From positions 124,001 to 188,000 of the forward strand of contig NZ_RHJI01000021.1 of NCBI RefSeq assembly GCF_004211955.1: 64,000 nt of DNA, written 5' to 3'. Positions 51,479-64,000 of the stretch are shown here, piece after piece (position 1 is the stretch's first letter; every line of letters starts with the position of its first letter). The notes below the pieces were generated by a model. It had not been told where the DNA came from, made no database searches, and was given only the letters and a program-made list of their open reading frames with translations. A program made the translations under genes and the position numbers. Source of the stretch: Escherichia sp. E1V33. GTDB taxonomy: Bacteria > Pseudomonadota > Gammaproteobacteria > Enterobacterales > Enterobacteriaceae.

Positions 51479-52369
51479 TTATGCCGTTACGCTTGCCAAA
51501 CGTTCCTGCACAATGGCGATGAAATCATGTAATGCCGGCTTCATCTCCCCTTTCTTCCACGCCATCAGTAAAGCAATGGAAGGCACATTTCCGGCAATGG
51601 GACGAAAAACAACCTGCCCGGTATTAAAATTATTCATATAACCGGGTATCAAAGTGACGCCCAGCCCCATGCCCACCAGATTCATGGTCACCAGAATATT
51701 CGTTGCCACCTGGACGATATTTGGCTGGCTGTTTTCTTGTGCAAACCACGCTTTAACGATCGGCGCAAGCGAACCGGAATACGCCGGATCGGTACTGACG
51801 AAATTCACGCCATCCAGTTGCGCGGCGGTGATCTCTTTTTCATGTGCTAAAGGGTGATCAACCGGTAACACCACCACTAATGGTTCGTCAAAAAGCTCCA
51901 GATAATCAATCTCCGGGCTATAAACAGGATGGCGCATTAAGCCGACGTCGAGTTCACCACGGCGAATTTTTTCTTCCTGTTGCGTGGTAATTAAACTCAC
52001 CAACTCGATCAAGGTTTCTGGCTGCTTCAGCCGGAACATGGGCAATACTTTTGGCAGTAAATTCACTTCCGCCGATGGCACAAAGCCAATGGTTAATTGT
52101 CTGTCTTCCTGAACAATTTTCCGCGCCCGTAATTTGGCATTTTCCGCTTGTTCGAGGATTGCCAGCGCGTCCTGGAGAAAACATTCTCCCGCCGCCGTCA
52201 ACGCGACTTTACGCTTATCCCTCACCAGTAACGAAACACCGACACAGTTTTCGAGATCGCGGATCTGGCTGCTTAACGAAGGCTGTGAGGTATGCAGTTT
52301 TTCCGCCGCACGGGTGAAGTTCAGCGCCTGAGCCACTGCGACGAAATAGCGTAAATGCCGTAGTTCCAT
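51479..52369 (-). CDS. hcaR: LysR-type activator HcaR
   Basis: A 296-residue LysR regulator that activates hcaEFCBD with 3-phenylpropionate or cinnamate. The HTH is in LRYFVAVAQALNFTRAAEKLHTSQPSLS (partly quoted here as AEKLHTSQPSLSSQI). The effector domain follows. The start MELRHLRYFVA is chosen; 31 upstream codons are not family-like. It is divergent from hcaE, with a 135-base shared region that should hold its binding sites. Confidence 0.96.
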   Translation of the reverse strand: MELRHLRYFVAVAQALNFTRAAEKLHTSQPSLSSQIRDLENCVGVSLLVRDKRKVALTAAGECFLQDALAILEQAENAKLRARKIVQEDRQLTIGFVPSAEVNLLPKVLPMFRLKQPETLIELVSLITTQQEEKIRRGELDVGLMRHPVYSPEIDYLELFDEPLVVVLPVDHPLAHEKEITAAQLDGVNFVSTDPAYSGSLAPIVKAWFAQENSQPNIVQVATNILVTMNLVGMGLGVTLIPGYMNNFNTGQVVFRPIAGNVPSIALLMAWKKGEMKPALHDFIAIVQERLASVTA

Positions 52370-54380
<2,011 letters not shown>

Positions 54381-54381
<1 letters not shown>

Positions 54382-54701
54382 TGAATCGAATTTATGCGTG
54401 TCCCGTTGCGGATGTGCCGGAAGGTGAGGCTCTCCGGATCGATACCTCGCCCGTCATCGCCCTGTTCAACGTTGGCGGCGAGTTTTATGCCATTAACGAT
54501 CGTTGCAGTCACGGTAATGCGTCGATGTCAGAAGGGTATCTGGAAGATGACGCCACGGTGGAATGCCCACTGCACGCCGCCAGTTTTTGCCTGAAAACGG
54601 GCAAAGCGTTATGCCTGCCCGCCACCGATCCGCTGACAACCTATCCAGTGCACGTTGAAGGTAGTGACATCTTCATCGACTTACCGGAGGCGCAGCCATG
54701 A
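54381..54701 (+). CDS. hcaC: 3-phenylpropionate dioxygenase ferredoxin
   Basis: A 106-residue Rieske ferredoxin giving electrons to HcaE. Its cluster ligands are CSHGNASM (Cys and His about 42-44) and CPLHAASF (about 61-64). It overlaps hcaB by 4 bases. Confidence 0.97.
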
Positions 54702-55510
54702 GCGATTTACATAACGAATCTATTTTTATTACCGGCGGCGGCTCGGGATTAGGCCTGGCGCTGGTCGAGAGATTTATCGAAGAAGGCGCGCAGGTTGCCA
54801 CGCTGGAACTGTCGGCGGCAAAAGTCGCCAGTCTGCGTCAGCGATTTGGCGAACATATTCTGGCGATAGAAGGCAACGTGACCTGTTATGCCGATTATCA
54901 ACGCGCGGTCGATCAGATCCTGACTCGTTCCGGCAAGCTGGATTGTTTTATCGGCAATGCGGGCATCTGGGATCACAATGCCTCACTGGTTAATACTCCC
55001 GCAGAGACGCTCGAAACCGGCTTCCACGAGCTGTTTAACGTCAACGTACTCGGTTATCTGCTGGGTGCAAAAGCCTGCGCTCCGGCGTTAATCGCCAGTG
55101 AAGGCAGCATGATTTTCACACTGTCAAATGCCGCCTGGTATCCTGGCGGCGGAGGCCCGCTGTACACCGCCAGTAAACATGCCGCAACCGGGCTTATTCG
55201 CCAACTGGCCTATGAACTGGCACCGAAAGTACGGGTGAATGGCGTCGGCCCGTGCGGCATGGCCAGCGATCTCCGCGGCCCGCAGGCGCTCGGGCAAAGT
55301 GAAACCTCGATAATGCAGTCTCTGACGCCGGAGAAAATTGCCGCCATTTTACCGCTGCAATTTTTCCCGCAACCGGCGGATTTTACGGGTCCGTATGTGA
55401 TGTTTGCATCGCGGCGCAATAATCGCGCATTAAGCGGGGTGATGATCAACGCTGATGCGGGTTTAGCGATTCGCGGTATTCGCCACGTAGCGGCTGGGCT
55501 GGATCTTTAA
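54698..55510 (+). CDS. hcaB: 2,3-dihydroxy-2,3-dihydrophenylpropionate dehydrogenase
   Basis: A 270-residue short-chain dehydrogenase that turns the cis-dihydrodiol into the catechol. GGGSGLGLA binds NAD+; YTASK is the catalytic Tyr/Lys; NAGIWD supports the fold. The product then enters the mhp pathway elsewhere. Confidence 0.97.
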   Translation: MSDLHNESIFITGGGSGLGLALVERFIEEGAQVATLELSAAKVASLRQRFGEHILAIEGNVTCYADYQRAVDQILTRSGKLDCFIGNAGIWDHNASLVNTPAETLETGFHELFNVNVLGYLLGAKACAPALIASEGSMIFTLSNAAWYPGGGGPLYTASKHAATGLIRQLAYELAPKVRVNGVGPCGMASDLRGPQALGQSETSIMQSLTPEKIAAILPLQFFPQPADFTGPYVMFASRRNNRALSGVMINADAGLAIRGIRHVAAGLDL

Positions 55511-56722
<1,212 letters not shown>

Positions 56723-56818
56723 CCAGGATTATTAGCGAATATCTCGGCAGCTGGGGCGTGGCGAGGTACCAGAGTGTGTATTACGTTTAAATCACATTAT
56801 CTTGCAAAGGGATTGGTT

Positions 56819-57241
56819 ATGAACTCACTACGTTATTTTGATTTTGGTGCCGCCCGCCCCGTTTTGTTATTAATTGCCCGTATCGCCGTCATCTTAATTT
56901 TCATTATTTTTGGTTTTCCCAAAATGATGGGCTTTGACGGGACGGTACAATATATGGCCTCGCTGGGCGCACCGATGCCAATGCTGGCGGCAGTTATTGC
57001 GGTGATTATGGAAGTACCCGCCGCGATATTAATCATACTTGGCTTTTTCACCCGCCCGCTGGCGGTACTGTTTATTTTCTATACGCTGGGTACGGCGGTG
57101 ATTGGTCATCATTACTGGGATATGACTGGCGATGCGGTCGGGCCAAATATGATTAATTTCTGGAAGAATATCAGCATTGCTGGCGCATTCCTGCTGTTGG
57201 CGATTACCGGACCGGGGGCGATTTCTCTCGATCGACGTTAG
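56819..57241 (+). CDS. yphA: DoxX-family inner-membrane protein YphA
   Basis: A 140-residue protein with about four transmembrane segments, DoxX-family. Function is unknown. The start [14 protein letters not shown] has AAGG upstream; a frame starting 15 codons earlier is rejected. It is 96 bases after hcaD and could be read through from the hca operon. It converges on yphB across REP units. Confidence 0.93.
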   Translation: MNSLRYFDFGAARPVLLLIARIAVILIFIIFGFPKMMGFDGTVQYMASLGAPMPMLAAVIAVIMEVPAAILIILGFFTRPLAVLFIFYTLGTAVIGHHYWDMTGDAVGPNMINFWKNISIAGAFLLLAITGPGAISLDRR

Positions 57242-57247
57242 GAAAGA

Positions 57248-57380
57248 TGCCGGATACGGCGTGAACGCCTTATCCGGCCCACCGCTCCGGCACCGATTGT
57301 AGGCCTGATAAGACGCCATAAGCGTTGCATCAGGCATCGTGCGCCGAGTGCCTGATGCGGCGTGAACGCCTTATCCGGCA
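57248..57380. repeat. REP cluster (three units) between yphA and yphB
   Basis: Three REP units: tgccggatacggcg...ccttatccggc, taggcctgataagacgcc...gcatcaggca, and tgcctgatgcggcg...ccttatccggca. They fill the gap between the convergent genes. Confidence 0.9.
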
Positions 57381-57389
57381 TTTTATAAA

Positions 57390-58262
57390 TTACAGCAACG
57401 CAACCCGCAACGACATCTCTGAAATTGTTGATTCCCCTGGTGCAAGCGCAATGAGATCACCACCTTCCGGGCGATGATGGTCATCTGGCGCATGACTCAT
57501 CGGTTCCAGACAGAAGAAATCAAACGCATATCCTTTATCAAACGCCGGGTCGGAAACAAAGACGAAATAACACGGTGCAGGCGGCGTCGTTTCCATGATG
57601 ATGGCGTAACCCTCCTGCGGCTGCTCGATGCGGGCCTGACCATTCCATCCGGCAAAACCATTGTTCACCCACTGACGCGGCAACGGCGCAAGCTGGTTGA
57701 AATCCAGTTCCTGCGGTAGCTGCTCGCAAAACTCACCCGCCAGCCACTGCTCCCGCTCCAGCCAGTAACCGCTCGCCTGCGCCTGAATCCGCGTTTGTGG
57801 TGATAACGGAAAATAAGGATGCCAGCCAGTACCAAATGGCAGCGTCTCTACCCCTTCATTACTGACAGAGAGCGTCACCGTCAGCGTATCCGCCGTTAAA
57901 TGAAACGCCTGGCTTACCCGATAGTGATAAACACCGCTGCGATGTTCATACACCAGACACAAACTATCATCGCTACGCGAGACACATTGCCACTGACCCA
58001 GCCAGCCGTCACCGTGCAGATAATGTGCATCCCATTCAACATTCGGTTGCAGATGATACTCTCGCTCCTGCCAGACAAAACGGTTACCGCTCACCCGGTT
58101 TGCAAACGGCACCAGCGGAAAACAGGAGGCATCGGTTGCCACACCGTTTTTTTTACCGGCACGTAAGAGCGGCGTCGTGTCACGCCAGAAGCCTTCGATT
58201 ACGCCGCCCTGGTCAGAGATATCCAGCTTTAGCGGTCCGTGAGATAAGGTATAGATGGTCAT
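57390..58262 (-). CDS. yphB: Aldose 1-epimerase-like protein YphB
   Basis: A 290-residue galactose-mutarotase-fold protein. Family-like GTGWHPYFPLS and DAHYLHGDGWLG supply candidate sugar-binding and catalytic His. It likely works on sugars brought by YphDEF. It lies 11 bases after the yphC frame. Its exact sugar is unknown. Confidence 0.93.
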   Translation of the reverse strand: MTIYTLSHGPLKLDISDQGGVIEGFWRDTTPLLRAGKKNGVATDASCFPLVPFANRVSGNRFVWQEREYHLQPNVEWDAHYLHGDGWLGQWQCVSRSDDSLCLVYEHRSGVYHYRVSQAFHLTADTLTVTLSVSNEGVETLPFGTGWHPYFPLSPQTRIQAQASGYWLEREQWLAGEFCEQLPQELDFNQLAPLPRQWVNNGFAGWNGQARIEQPQEGYAIIMETTPPAPCYFVFVSDPAFDKGYAFDFFCLEPMSHAPDDHHRPEGGDLIALAPGESTISEMSLRVALL

Positions 58263-58273
58263 CCGCTAACTCC

Positions 58274-59335
58274 TTAATCCGGGAAGTTAATCACAACTTT
58301 CCCGCATTTGCCGCTCGCCATCAGCGCATAGGCATCACCTGCCTGTTCCAGCGAGAAGCGATGGGTAATGGCGTTACGCGGCCACAGTTTCCAGTCAGTC
58401 AAATCGTGGGCGCATTTTTCCATATGGAACAAACTGGTCACCCAGGAACCAATAATTCGCCGTTGATGGTGCATCAGGTCGGCGCTAACCTCGAACTCTA
58501 CTTTTCCGGTTTCACCAATGTAAACCACGCGTCCCCAGTCAGCGGTGGATTACAGTGCCAGTAAGCGACCTGCGGCATTACCGGAACAATCAAGCGCAAC
58601 ATCCGCGCCGCCGTGAGTGAGTTCGGCGATTATCTGCGGCAGACCTTCAGTGGTCGCTAAATAGCCGTGATCCATCACTCCTAACTGTTTCGCCATCGCC
58701 AGACGTTCCGGCAGCATATCAACGCCGATGATCCGTTTTGCACCACGACCTTTCGCCAGCATCATCGCCATCATGCCGACCGGCCCCAGACCAACCACCA
58801 ACACGTTATCACTGCCGGAAACTTCGCCGCGCAAGATCCCTTCATACGCTGTGCCAACGCCGCAACTGATAAACGCGCCATCTTCGTAGCTCAGCGCATC
58901 CGGCAGGAGGATCAGATCTTTTTCTTCCGCCAGCAGATATTCGGCATGACCGCCGTCACGCTGCCAGCCGTAAGCCGCTTTTCCTTTGCCAGTACAAGAG
59001 ATAGGAAAGCCGCGGCGGCAGTTCGGGCAAAAACCACAGCCAGAAATGTGATACACCAGCACGCGATCACCCTCTTTAAAATGGCGACAGCCTTGCCCCA
59101 TCGCCACAATTTGCCCGCACGGCTCATGACCGTTGATAAAGCCCTGGTATAACGGTTTATCGGGCGCCGCCGCCGTGGCGCGGTGTTGATGGTAGATATA
59201 GTGGACATCGCTTCCGCAAATCCCGGAGGATTTCATTTTGATCAGTACCTGGTTAATCCCCGGCGTCGGCACCGCAACTTCCCGCAGATCGACGGTCGAA
59301 TTTCCTGGTAAATAAGCTGCCAGCATCGTTTTCAT
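58274..59335 (-). pseudogene. yphC: Zinc-type alcohol dehydrogenase YphC, interrupted by in-frame stop
   Basis: The full frame is 353 codons plus stop and starts MKTMLAAYLPGN behind GAGGGAT. A TAA at 58550-58552 stops it after 261 residues (...GNAAGRLLAL). The same frame continues STADWGRVVYIGETG to 58274, so nothing else is lost. The K-12 codon there is Gln as I recall; one C-to-T change makes TAA. Zinc-binding CGSDVHYIYHQH, GHEPCGQ and four structural Cys (CGFCPNCRRGFPISC) are kept, but part of the nucleotide domain and the C-terminal catalytic part are missing. Likely inactive unless read through. Confidence 0.9.
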
Positions 59336-59400
59336 AAATCCCTCATTAACAATACGATTAATTTTCATCCCTGCCGCACCCGCGCCAGGGGCGTTAAGGT

Positions 59401-60399
59401 TTAGCGTTTCGCTTTACTGCTACGCTGGGTCAGCAAGATATTCGCCAGCACCGCCACCACGATGATGACGCCGCGCACCACCTGCTGGAAAAAGGAGTTA
59501 ATCCCGAGCAGCACCAGACCGTTACCGATTAGCGTAATCACCAGTACGCCAAGCAGCGTACCGAACAACGAGCCGCGACCACCGGAAAGCGCCGTACCGC
59601 CGACCACGACCGCGGCGATGACGTCAAACTCCAGACCGTTTGCGGCACCTGCGTTACCGGAACCGAGGCGCGCCGCCAACAAAATGCCGGTCACCGCCGC
59701 TAATAATCCCGAAAGGGTAAAGATAAGAATGCGCACCCGACGAACGTTAATACCGCACAACTGCGCCGCCGTGGCATTACCGCCAACAGCAAAAACCGAG
59801 CGCCCGAAGGCGGTTTTGCGGCTGATAAACACAAACAGCGCAAACAACACCATCATGATCAGCGCGGATACCGGCACACCAAGAAATTGTCCGCCCAGCC
59901 AGTCCAGCACCTCATTTTCGTCAATCGGCACTGGCAGGGCGTTGGTCATAAACAGCCCCATTCCGCGCAGGGCGCTCCACAGCCCCAGCGTGGCAACGAA
60001 ACTTGGCACGTTAAACACGCCGCGCAGTACCCCGGCGAGCGTTCCCATCAGCGCGCCTAACAGCAACACCAGCAGACAAGCAATCGCCAACGGAACTTCA
60101 AATTGCAGCAAAAATGCCAGGCACACCGAGACAAAAGCCACCATCGGCCCAACGCTGACATCAATTTCACCGGAGATAATAATCAGCGTCATCGCCCAGG
60201 CGGCGATCCCAATGGTGGCGGCATCGCGCAGCACGTTCATCTGGTTATTCAATGAGATAAAACCCGGCGCGTTCAGAGAAAAGACCAGATAAAGAATGGC
60301 GATTACCACCAGCAAACCGATCTCATTAATATGGCGACTGACAAATTGTTTGAGCGAGACGCTCTTGCCCTGCGGCAATGGTAATGACGAAGCAGACAT
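59401..60399 (-). CDS. yphD: Sugar ABC transporter permease YphD
   Basis: A 332-residue RbsC-type permease with about 8-10 transmembrane segments. The signature AAVVVGGTALSGGRGS is seen near residue 258. It works with YphE and YphF. Start MSASSLPLPQGK is chosen over an ATG eight codons upstream. Substrate unknown. Confidence 0.95.
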   Translation of the reverse strand: MSASSLPLPQGKSVSLKQFVSRHINEIGLLVVIAILYLVFSLNAPGFISLNNQMNVLRDAATIGIAAWAMTLIIISGEIDVSVGPMVAFVSVCLAFLLQFEVPLAIACLLVLLLGALMGTLAGVLRGVFNVPSFVATLGLWSALRGMGLFMTNALPVPIDENEVLDWLGGQFLGVPVSALIMMVLFALFVFISRKTAFGRSVFAVGGNATAAQLCGINVRRVRILIFTLSGLLAAVTGILLAARLGSGNAGAANGLEFDVIAAVVVGGTALSGGRGSLFGTLLGVLVITLIGNGLVLLGINSFFQQVVRGVIIVVAVLANILLTQRSSKAKR

Positions 60400-60422
60400 C
60401 TTAGGTTCCTCGGTAAAATTCA

Positions 60423-61934
60423 TCAGTGCACAGACAGAATGGCGGACATCAGCTCATCCACATTGACCGGAGCGTGAAACTCCTGCGAGAACGTACCGTG
60501 CTGTAACAACAGAATGCGGTCGCACACCAGCGGTAACTCCTCCACTTCACTGGAGATAAACACCACGCTTTTTCCTTCGGCAGCCAGCTCACGGACAATA
60601 CGGTAAATCTGCTGTTTGGCTTCGATATCGACGCCGCGCGTTGGCTCGTCGAGCAACAAAATCTGGCTGGCGGCATAGACCCAACGACCGATCACTACTT
60701 TTTGCTGATTGCCGCCAGAAAGCGTGCCGATGGGCGTTTCGCTACTGGCGGCCTTGACCGTCATCCGCTGCATCACTTCTTCGGTCAGGCGGCGGATGGT
60801 GGACCATTGCAGCACTCCGTTGGCGCTGATTTTTTGCCGATTGGTCAGCACTGTATTTTCGTCAACGCCCAACCAGGGAATGATCCCCGCTTCTTTGCGG
60901 TTTTCTGGCGTATAGCCAATGCCGCGTTTCAGCATGTCGCCGTAATCGGGGCGCGTGATTTTCTCGCCGTTGATAACAATTTCGCCCTGTTCATACGTCT
61001 CCAGCCCAACAATCGCCTTCAGCAATTCACTGCGCCCTGCCCCCAGCAGACCAGCAATGCCGAGCACTTCGCCACGACGTAGCGTAAAACTGATATCCTC
61101 CAGCTTGGGCTTATGGCGTAACGCACGGACTTCCAGCACGGCCTGATCCACAATTTCCTGAGGTGCAACCGGCGCAATATCAACGTGATCGCGCCCTAGC
61201 ATTAGCGACACAATATGATGCGTGGAAGTGTTTTCGAGCATCACATCGCCCGCCACCTGACCATCGCGCATGACGGTGGCACAGGAGGCAATGCGGCGGA
61301 TTTCTTCCATCCGGTGGCTGACATAAATCACCGCCACGCCCAGTGCTGACATTTTTTTCACGGCGCTGATTACCAGTTCAACTTCCGCACTGGCAAGCGA
61401 GCTGGTAGGTTCATCAAGAATGACCACGCGCGGCTCGCCTTTCATCACCCGCGCAATTTCCACCAGTTGCTTTTGCGCCGGGCTTAGCCCTGAAACAAGT
61501 TGTTCAGGGCTAACGTCAACGCCCAGCGCCTGTAAGCAACGTTGGGCATCCTGCGCCATTTGCAGGTAATCAATCATGCCGTTGCGGCGGGGCCACTGAC
61601 CGAGGCAGAGGTTTTCCGCCACTGTCAGCCCTTCCACCAAACTTAACTCCTGATAAACCGCGCGTACCCCCAGTTCAGCGGCACGGCGAGTCAGCGTAGC
61701 TTCGTCGCCTTCCAGTCGCGTCTCACCAATCCAGATATCACCGCTATCCGGACGTTCGCTACCGGTAAGCATTCGAATGAGGGTCGATTTTCCCGCACCG
61801 TTTTTGCCTAACAGCGCGCGAACTTCACCTTTATTGAGCGTGAAGTTAACGTTATCCAGCGCAACGACGCCTGGATAACGCTTATTTCCTGCCACCACTT
61901 TTGCTACCGGGACTGCCTCTGTTGCCGTGAACAT
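60423..61934 (-). CDS. yphE: Sugar ABC transporter ATPase YphE
   Basis: A 503-residue two-domain ATPase of the RbsA/AraG type. Domain 1 has the Walker A GKNGAGKSTL, SGLSPAQKQLVE and Walker B VVILDEPTSSL. Domain 2 has a degenerate GLLGAGRSELL, LSGGNQQKVVIGR and ILLLDEPTRGVD. Typical of this family. Starts 22 bases after yphF. Confidence 0.96.
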   Translation of the reverse strand: MFTATEAVPVAKVVAGNKRYPGVVALDNVNFTLNKGEVRALLGKNGAGKSTLIRMLTGSERPDSGDIWIGETRLEGDEATLTRRAAELGVRAVYQELSLVEGLTVAENLCLGQWPRRNGMIDYLQMAQDAQRCLQALGVDVSPEQLVSGLSPAQKQLVEIARVMKGEPRVVILDEPTSSLASAEVELVISAVKKMSALGVAVIYVSHRMEEIRRIASCATVMRDGQVAGDVMLENTSTHHIVSLMLGRDHVDIAPVAPQEIVDQAVLEVRALRHKPKLEDISFTLRRGEVLGIAGLLGAGRSELLKAIVGLETYEQGEIVINGEKITRPDYGDMLKRGIGYTPENRKEAGIIPWLGVDENTVLTNRQKISANGVLQWSTIRRLTEEVMQRMTVKAASSETPIGTLSGGNQQKVVIGRWVYAASQILLLDEPTRGVDIEAKQQIYRIVRELAAEGKSVVFISSEVEELPLVCDRILLLQHGTFSQEFHAPVNVDELMSAILSVH

Positions 61935-61956
61935 AGGGACCTCTGCGAATCAGCTA

Positions 61957-62940
61957 TTAGGGCAGACCATCAACGTGCGTTGCCAGCCACTGTTTACCGT
62001 CTTCAGTTTTGGTATAGAGATCGATTGGCACCTGAATCACTTTTTCACCGTCGGCTTGTTTATTGATAACCTTCAATGTTTGCGCGAAAACAGCATTGCC
62101 CATTTTCTTACCAGAAATATCCACTACCGCTTTCAGCACCTGGTTATTTTCCAGTTCCTGAGCAATTTCAGTGGTCATATCCGAACCGAAAACAGCAATT
62201 TTTCCAGCCTGATTTTGATTACGTACCGCTTTTACCGCGCCGAGTGTCGCACCGCCCGATTCCCCCATAATGGCGTTGAGATCCGGCGTGGAGATAATCA
62301 GTTTTTCACCAACGGAAATCGCTTTATCTAAAACAGTCCCTTCCTGATTAGCGACAATTTGCGCGCCGGGAACGCGGGCTTTTAATACTTCTTCAAACCC
62401 TTTACGTCGTTGCACACAAACTTCAAAGGCTTCGCAATTGATGACGGCAATTTTCGGCTGGTCAATTTTGTTGGCAATAAAATAATCGGCGGCAGCGTTA
62501 CCCAGTTTTTTACCAAATTCCAGCGGGTCACCCACCAGATATGCCGAGACATATTTATCGACACCCTTTTGATTAATACAGGTGTTGTAGCAAATCACCG
62601 GAATACCCGCTTCACTGGCGCGACGAACGGTACGGCTACTGCCATTTTCAGACACTGCCGATAAAATAATGGCATCGACATTACGCGCCACGAGGGTATC
62701 AACAAAGGTACTTTCTTTCGAAATATCGCCCTGGGCGTTAGTTTCAATTAACTGTACCTGTACTGAAGAATCTTTTGCCGCATCCTGAACGCCCTGACGC
62801 ACTCCGGCGTAATATCCCTGGGTATCAAGGTATATTGTGCCAATGGTCATTTCTTTATCCGCAGCGTTGGCAAATAGTGCGCTACCCAATAGCGTAGCCA
62901 TTAATAATAAATTACGGGTTGTTGTCATTTTTTTAGGCAT
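61957..62940 (-). CDS. yphF: Periplasmic sugar-binding protein YphF
   Basis: A 327-residue binding protein with signal peptide (LLLMATLLGSALFANAA). The RbsB-like fold has STFVDTLVARNVDAIILSA as an interdomain strand. It gives ligand to YphDE. Ligand unknown. Confidence 0.95.
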   Translation of the reverse strand: MPKKMTTTRNLLLMATLLGSALFANAADKEMTIGTIYLDTQGYYAGVRQGVQDAAKDSSVQVQLIETNAQGDISKESTFVDTLVARNVDAIILSAVSENGSSRTVRRASEAGIPVICYNTCINQKGVDKYVSAYLVGDPLEFGKKLGNAAADYFIANKIDQPKIAVINCEAFEVCVQRRKGFEEVLKARVPGAQIVANQEGTVLDKAISVGEKLIISTPDLNAIMGESGGATLGAVKAVRNQNQAGKIAVFGSDMTTEIAQELENNQVLKAVVDISGKKMGNAVFAQTLKVINKQADGEKVIQVPIDLYTKTEDGKQWLATHVDGLP

Positions 62941-62993
62941 AGTGCCTCCTGTAGGGTTTTTATTTACAACGGCTTATTTTAATTATTTGAGCG

Positions 62994-63016
62994 TGAGCGG
63001 CAGCGCGTGCCGCTCA
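62994..63016 (-). terminator. Hairpin between yphG and yphF
   Basis: TGAGCGGC / GCCGCTCA, an 8-bp stem with a 7-base loop, about 20 bases past the yphG stop. It has no U run, so may only partly stop transcription. Confidence 0.45.
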
Positions 63017-63036
63017 AATATTACAGTTAATAAGGT

Positions 63037-64000
63037 TTAGTGAACGTAGTTAAAAATAAAAGGCATCACAGTGGTGAATAATGCCGCTTTCGGCCAGGCC
63101 GGATTAATCGCCGTCAATTCAGCGCGAGCAGACTCATATTGCGCAACCTCCCCGAGTCCCGCGGACGCCAGCATCGCCACCATCAGGCATTTTTCTTTAT
63201 GCTGCTGTTGTAAATCGCCATACAGCGACAACAGATCAGGTTGTGAAACAGCAAAGAAATCCGCCTCAATACTGGTTTTCGCCATCTCTTGCGCCCACTG
63301 TTTCATTTCACTAAACAGTTGCTGTGCGATTTGTTGTTCGCCCAGCAGTCGCAGCGCCATTCCTTGCCAGAAGAGATAATCAACCGGCTGATCGTTGTAA
63401 TAACTGTGGATGTTAATGGTGCGATCGCCGGTCGCCGCCAGACGTAAACAATGCGTCGCTTCAGTTTCATCGCCCTGCGCGTTGGCGCATATCGCCTGCC
63501 AGAACCAGATGTCGTTATCAGTTTGCCCCGGTAAACGGCCTTCGCTTAAATTCTCCGGATAATGCAGCGCGGCATGAAGCAGTTCGCTGGCCTGCTGCGG
63601 CTGTCTGGCATCAAGATGCTGCCAGGCGCGTAATAACTGGTTGAGGATAAACTGACTGGTGACCTTCCCTTCCCCGCCTTCCCACGGGTGGAATTTGCGC
63701 GTGGCGAGAATGTCCGCCGCTTTGTCTGCCTGCCCCGTGAGATGCCACAAATTGAGCAGTTCTGCGGTCATGTCGTCGCGTTTCAGCGCAATTTCCAGAT
63801 TATTTTCCAGACGCGCCAGTCGTTTCTCCGGTGTGGCTCCACTTAACTTATCAAGCAAATCCCGTTCGAAAAGCAGACGTGCATCCTGCGGCGCAAGCTG
63901 ATAAGCATTATCAAGATAACGCGCGGCCAGCTCATAATCGTGTTGCTTATTCCACGCATGGATCGCTAACCCGCGCCAGCCGTCGGCAAACTCCGGCGAC
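63037..64000 (-). CDS. yphG: YphG, DUF4380/TPR protein, 5' end beyond window
   Basis: Only the C-terminal roughly 320 residues are inside the window; the family is near 1090. The frame stays open to the last base. The visible part is helical TPR-like repeats (LNLWHLTGQADKAADIL, LLRAWQHLDARQPQQASELL and others). The full protein has an N-terminal DUF4380 domain. Upstream of yphF on the same strand. Function is unknown. Confidence 0.9.
   Translation of the reverse strand, partial: SPEFADGWRGLAIHAWNKQHDYELAARYLDNAYQLAPQDARLLFERDLLDKLSGATPEKRLARLENNLEIALKRDDMTAELLNLWHLTGQADKAADILATRKFHPWEGGEGKVTSQFILNQLLRAWQHLDARQPQQASELLHAALHYPENLSEGRLPGQTDNDIWFWQAICANAQGDETEATHCLRLAATGDRTINIHSYYNDQPVDYLFWQGMALRLLGEQQIAQQLFSEMKQWAQEMAKTSIEADFFAVSQPDLLSLYGDLQQQHKEKCLMVAMLASAGLGEVAQYESARAELTAINPAWPKAALFTTVMPFIFNYVH

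Noticed and set aside
58274-58528. Separate 84-residue gene after the yphC stop
   Set aside because: It is the same frame as yphC and encodes its C-terminus; it lacks its own ribosome site.

Overview
The window is a chromosomal segment of an enterobacterium. Gene order from guaBA to yphG, near-identical proteins (HscA, IscS, SuhB, Ndk), REP/BIME intergenic repeats and the hca and yph clusters point to Escherichia coli. It is not K-12-like: it carries two extra blocks that K-12 lacks at these sites, and several proteins (CsiE, the XseA tail, parts of HcaD) differ noticeably from the K-12 versions as I remember them. No rRNA, tRNA, IS element, integrase or CRISPR array was seen.

Layout. 1-4.5 kb: guaA (3' end outside the window) and guaB on the minus strand behind a PurR-type promoter, divergent from xseA. 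4.5-14.5 kb: a three-gene surface-protein locus on the minus strand (sinH, sinI and a giant ratA-like gene) between xseA and yfgJ, the position of the Salmonella CS54 island. 14.7-23.9 kb: housekeeping genes yfgJ, der, bamB, yfgM, hisS, ispG, rodZ, rlmN and ndk. 24.1-28.8 kb: a translationally coupled four-gene operon for a DMSO-reductase-type molybdoenzyme (A, B and C subunits plus a polyferredoxin with a C-terminal Cys motif) behind a good FNR site, inserted between ndk and pbpC. 28.9-38.5 kb: pbpC and yfhM (cell-wall repair and alpha-2-macroglobulin pair), sseA, the RyfA RNA and sseB. 38.7-45.6 kb: pepB and the Isc iron-sulfur operon iscRSUA-hscBA-fdx-iscX. 45.6-48.7 kb: a tandem triple REP array, trmJ, suhB and yfhR. 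48.9-57.2 kb: csiE, then the 3-phenylpropionate/cinnamate dioxygenase locus hcaT, hcaR, hcaEFCBD and yphA. 57.4-64 kb: yphB to yphG, a sugar ABC transporter and associated enzymes, with yphC broken by one stop codon.

How the genes work together. SinH has the inverse-autotransporter barrel. SinI shares SinH's C-terminal domain, and the RatA-like protein shares a short N-terminal motif with SinI, so the three may form one surface assembly; this is inference. The DMSO-reductase-type operon has the parts for anaerobic respiration: Tat-exported catalytic subunit, Fe-S electron transfer subunit, membrane quinol anchor and a polyferredoxin. It has no dedicated TorD-family chaperone gene. The Isc operon builds Fe-S clusters, and many gene products in the window need them (IspG, RlmN, HcaE, HcaC, the DmsAB-like subunits, Fdx).

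Most interesting for follow-up: the sin locus with its seven-fold repeat protein and shared EF-hand-like loops; the coupled overlapping small ORFs inside RyfA; the exact 90-bp three-copy REP array beside iscR; the yphC nonsense mutation; the altered XseA C-terminus at the island edge; and the extra DMSO-reductase-like operon with its polyferredoxin.
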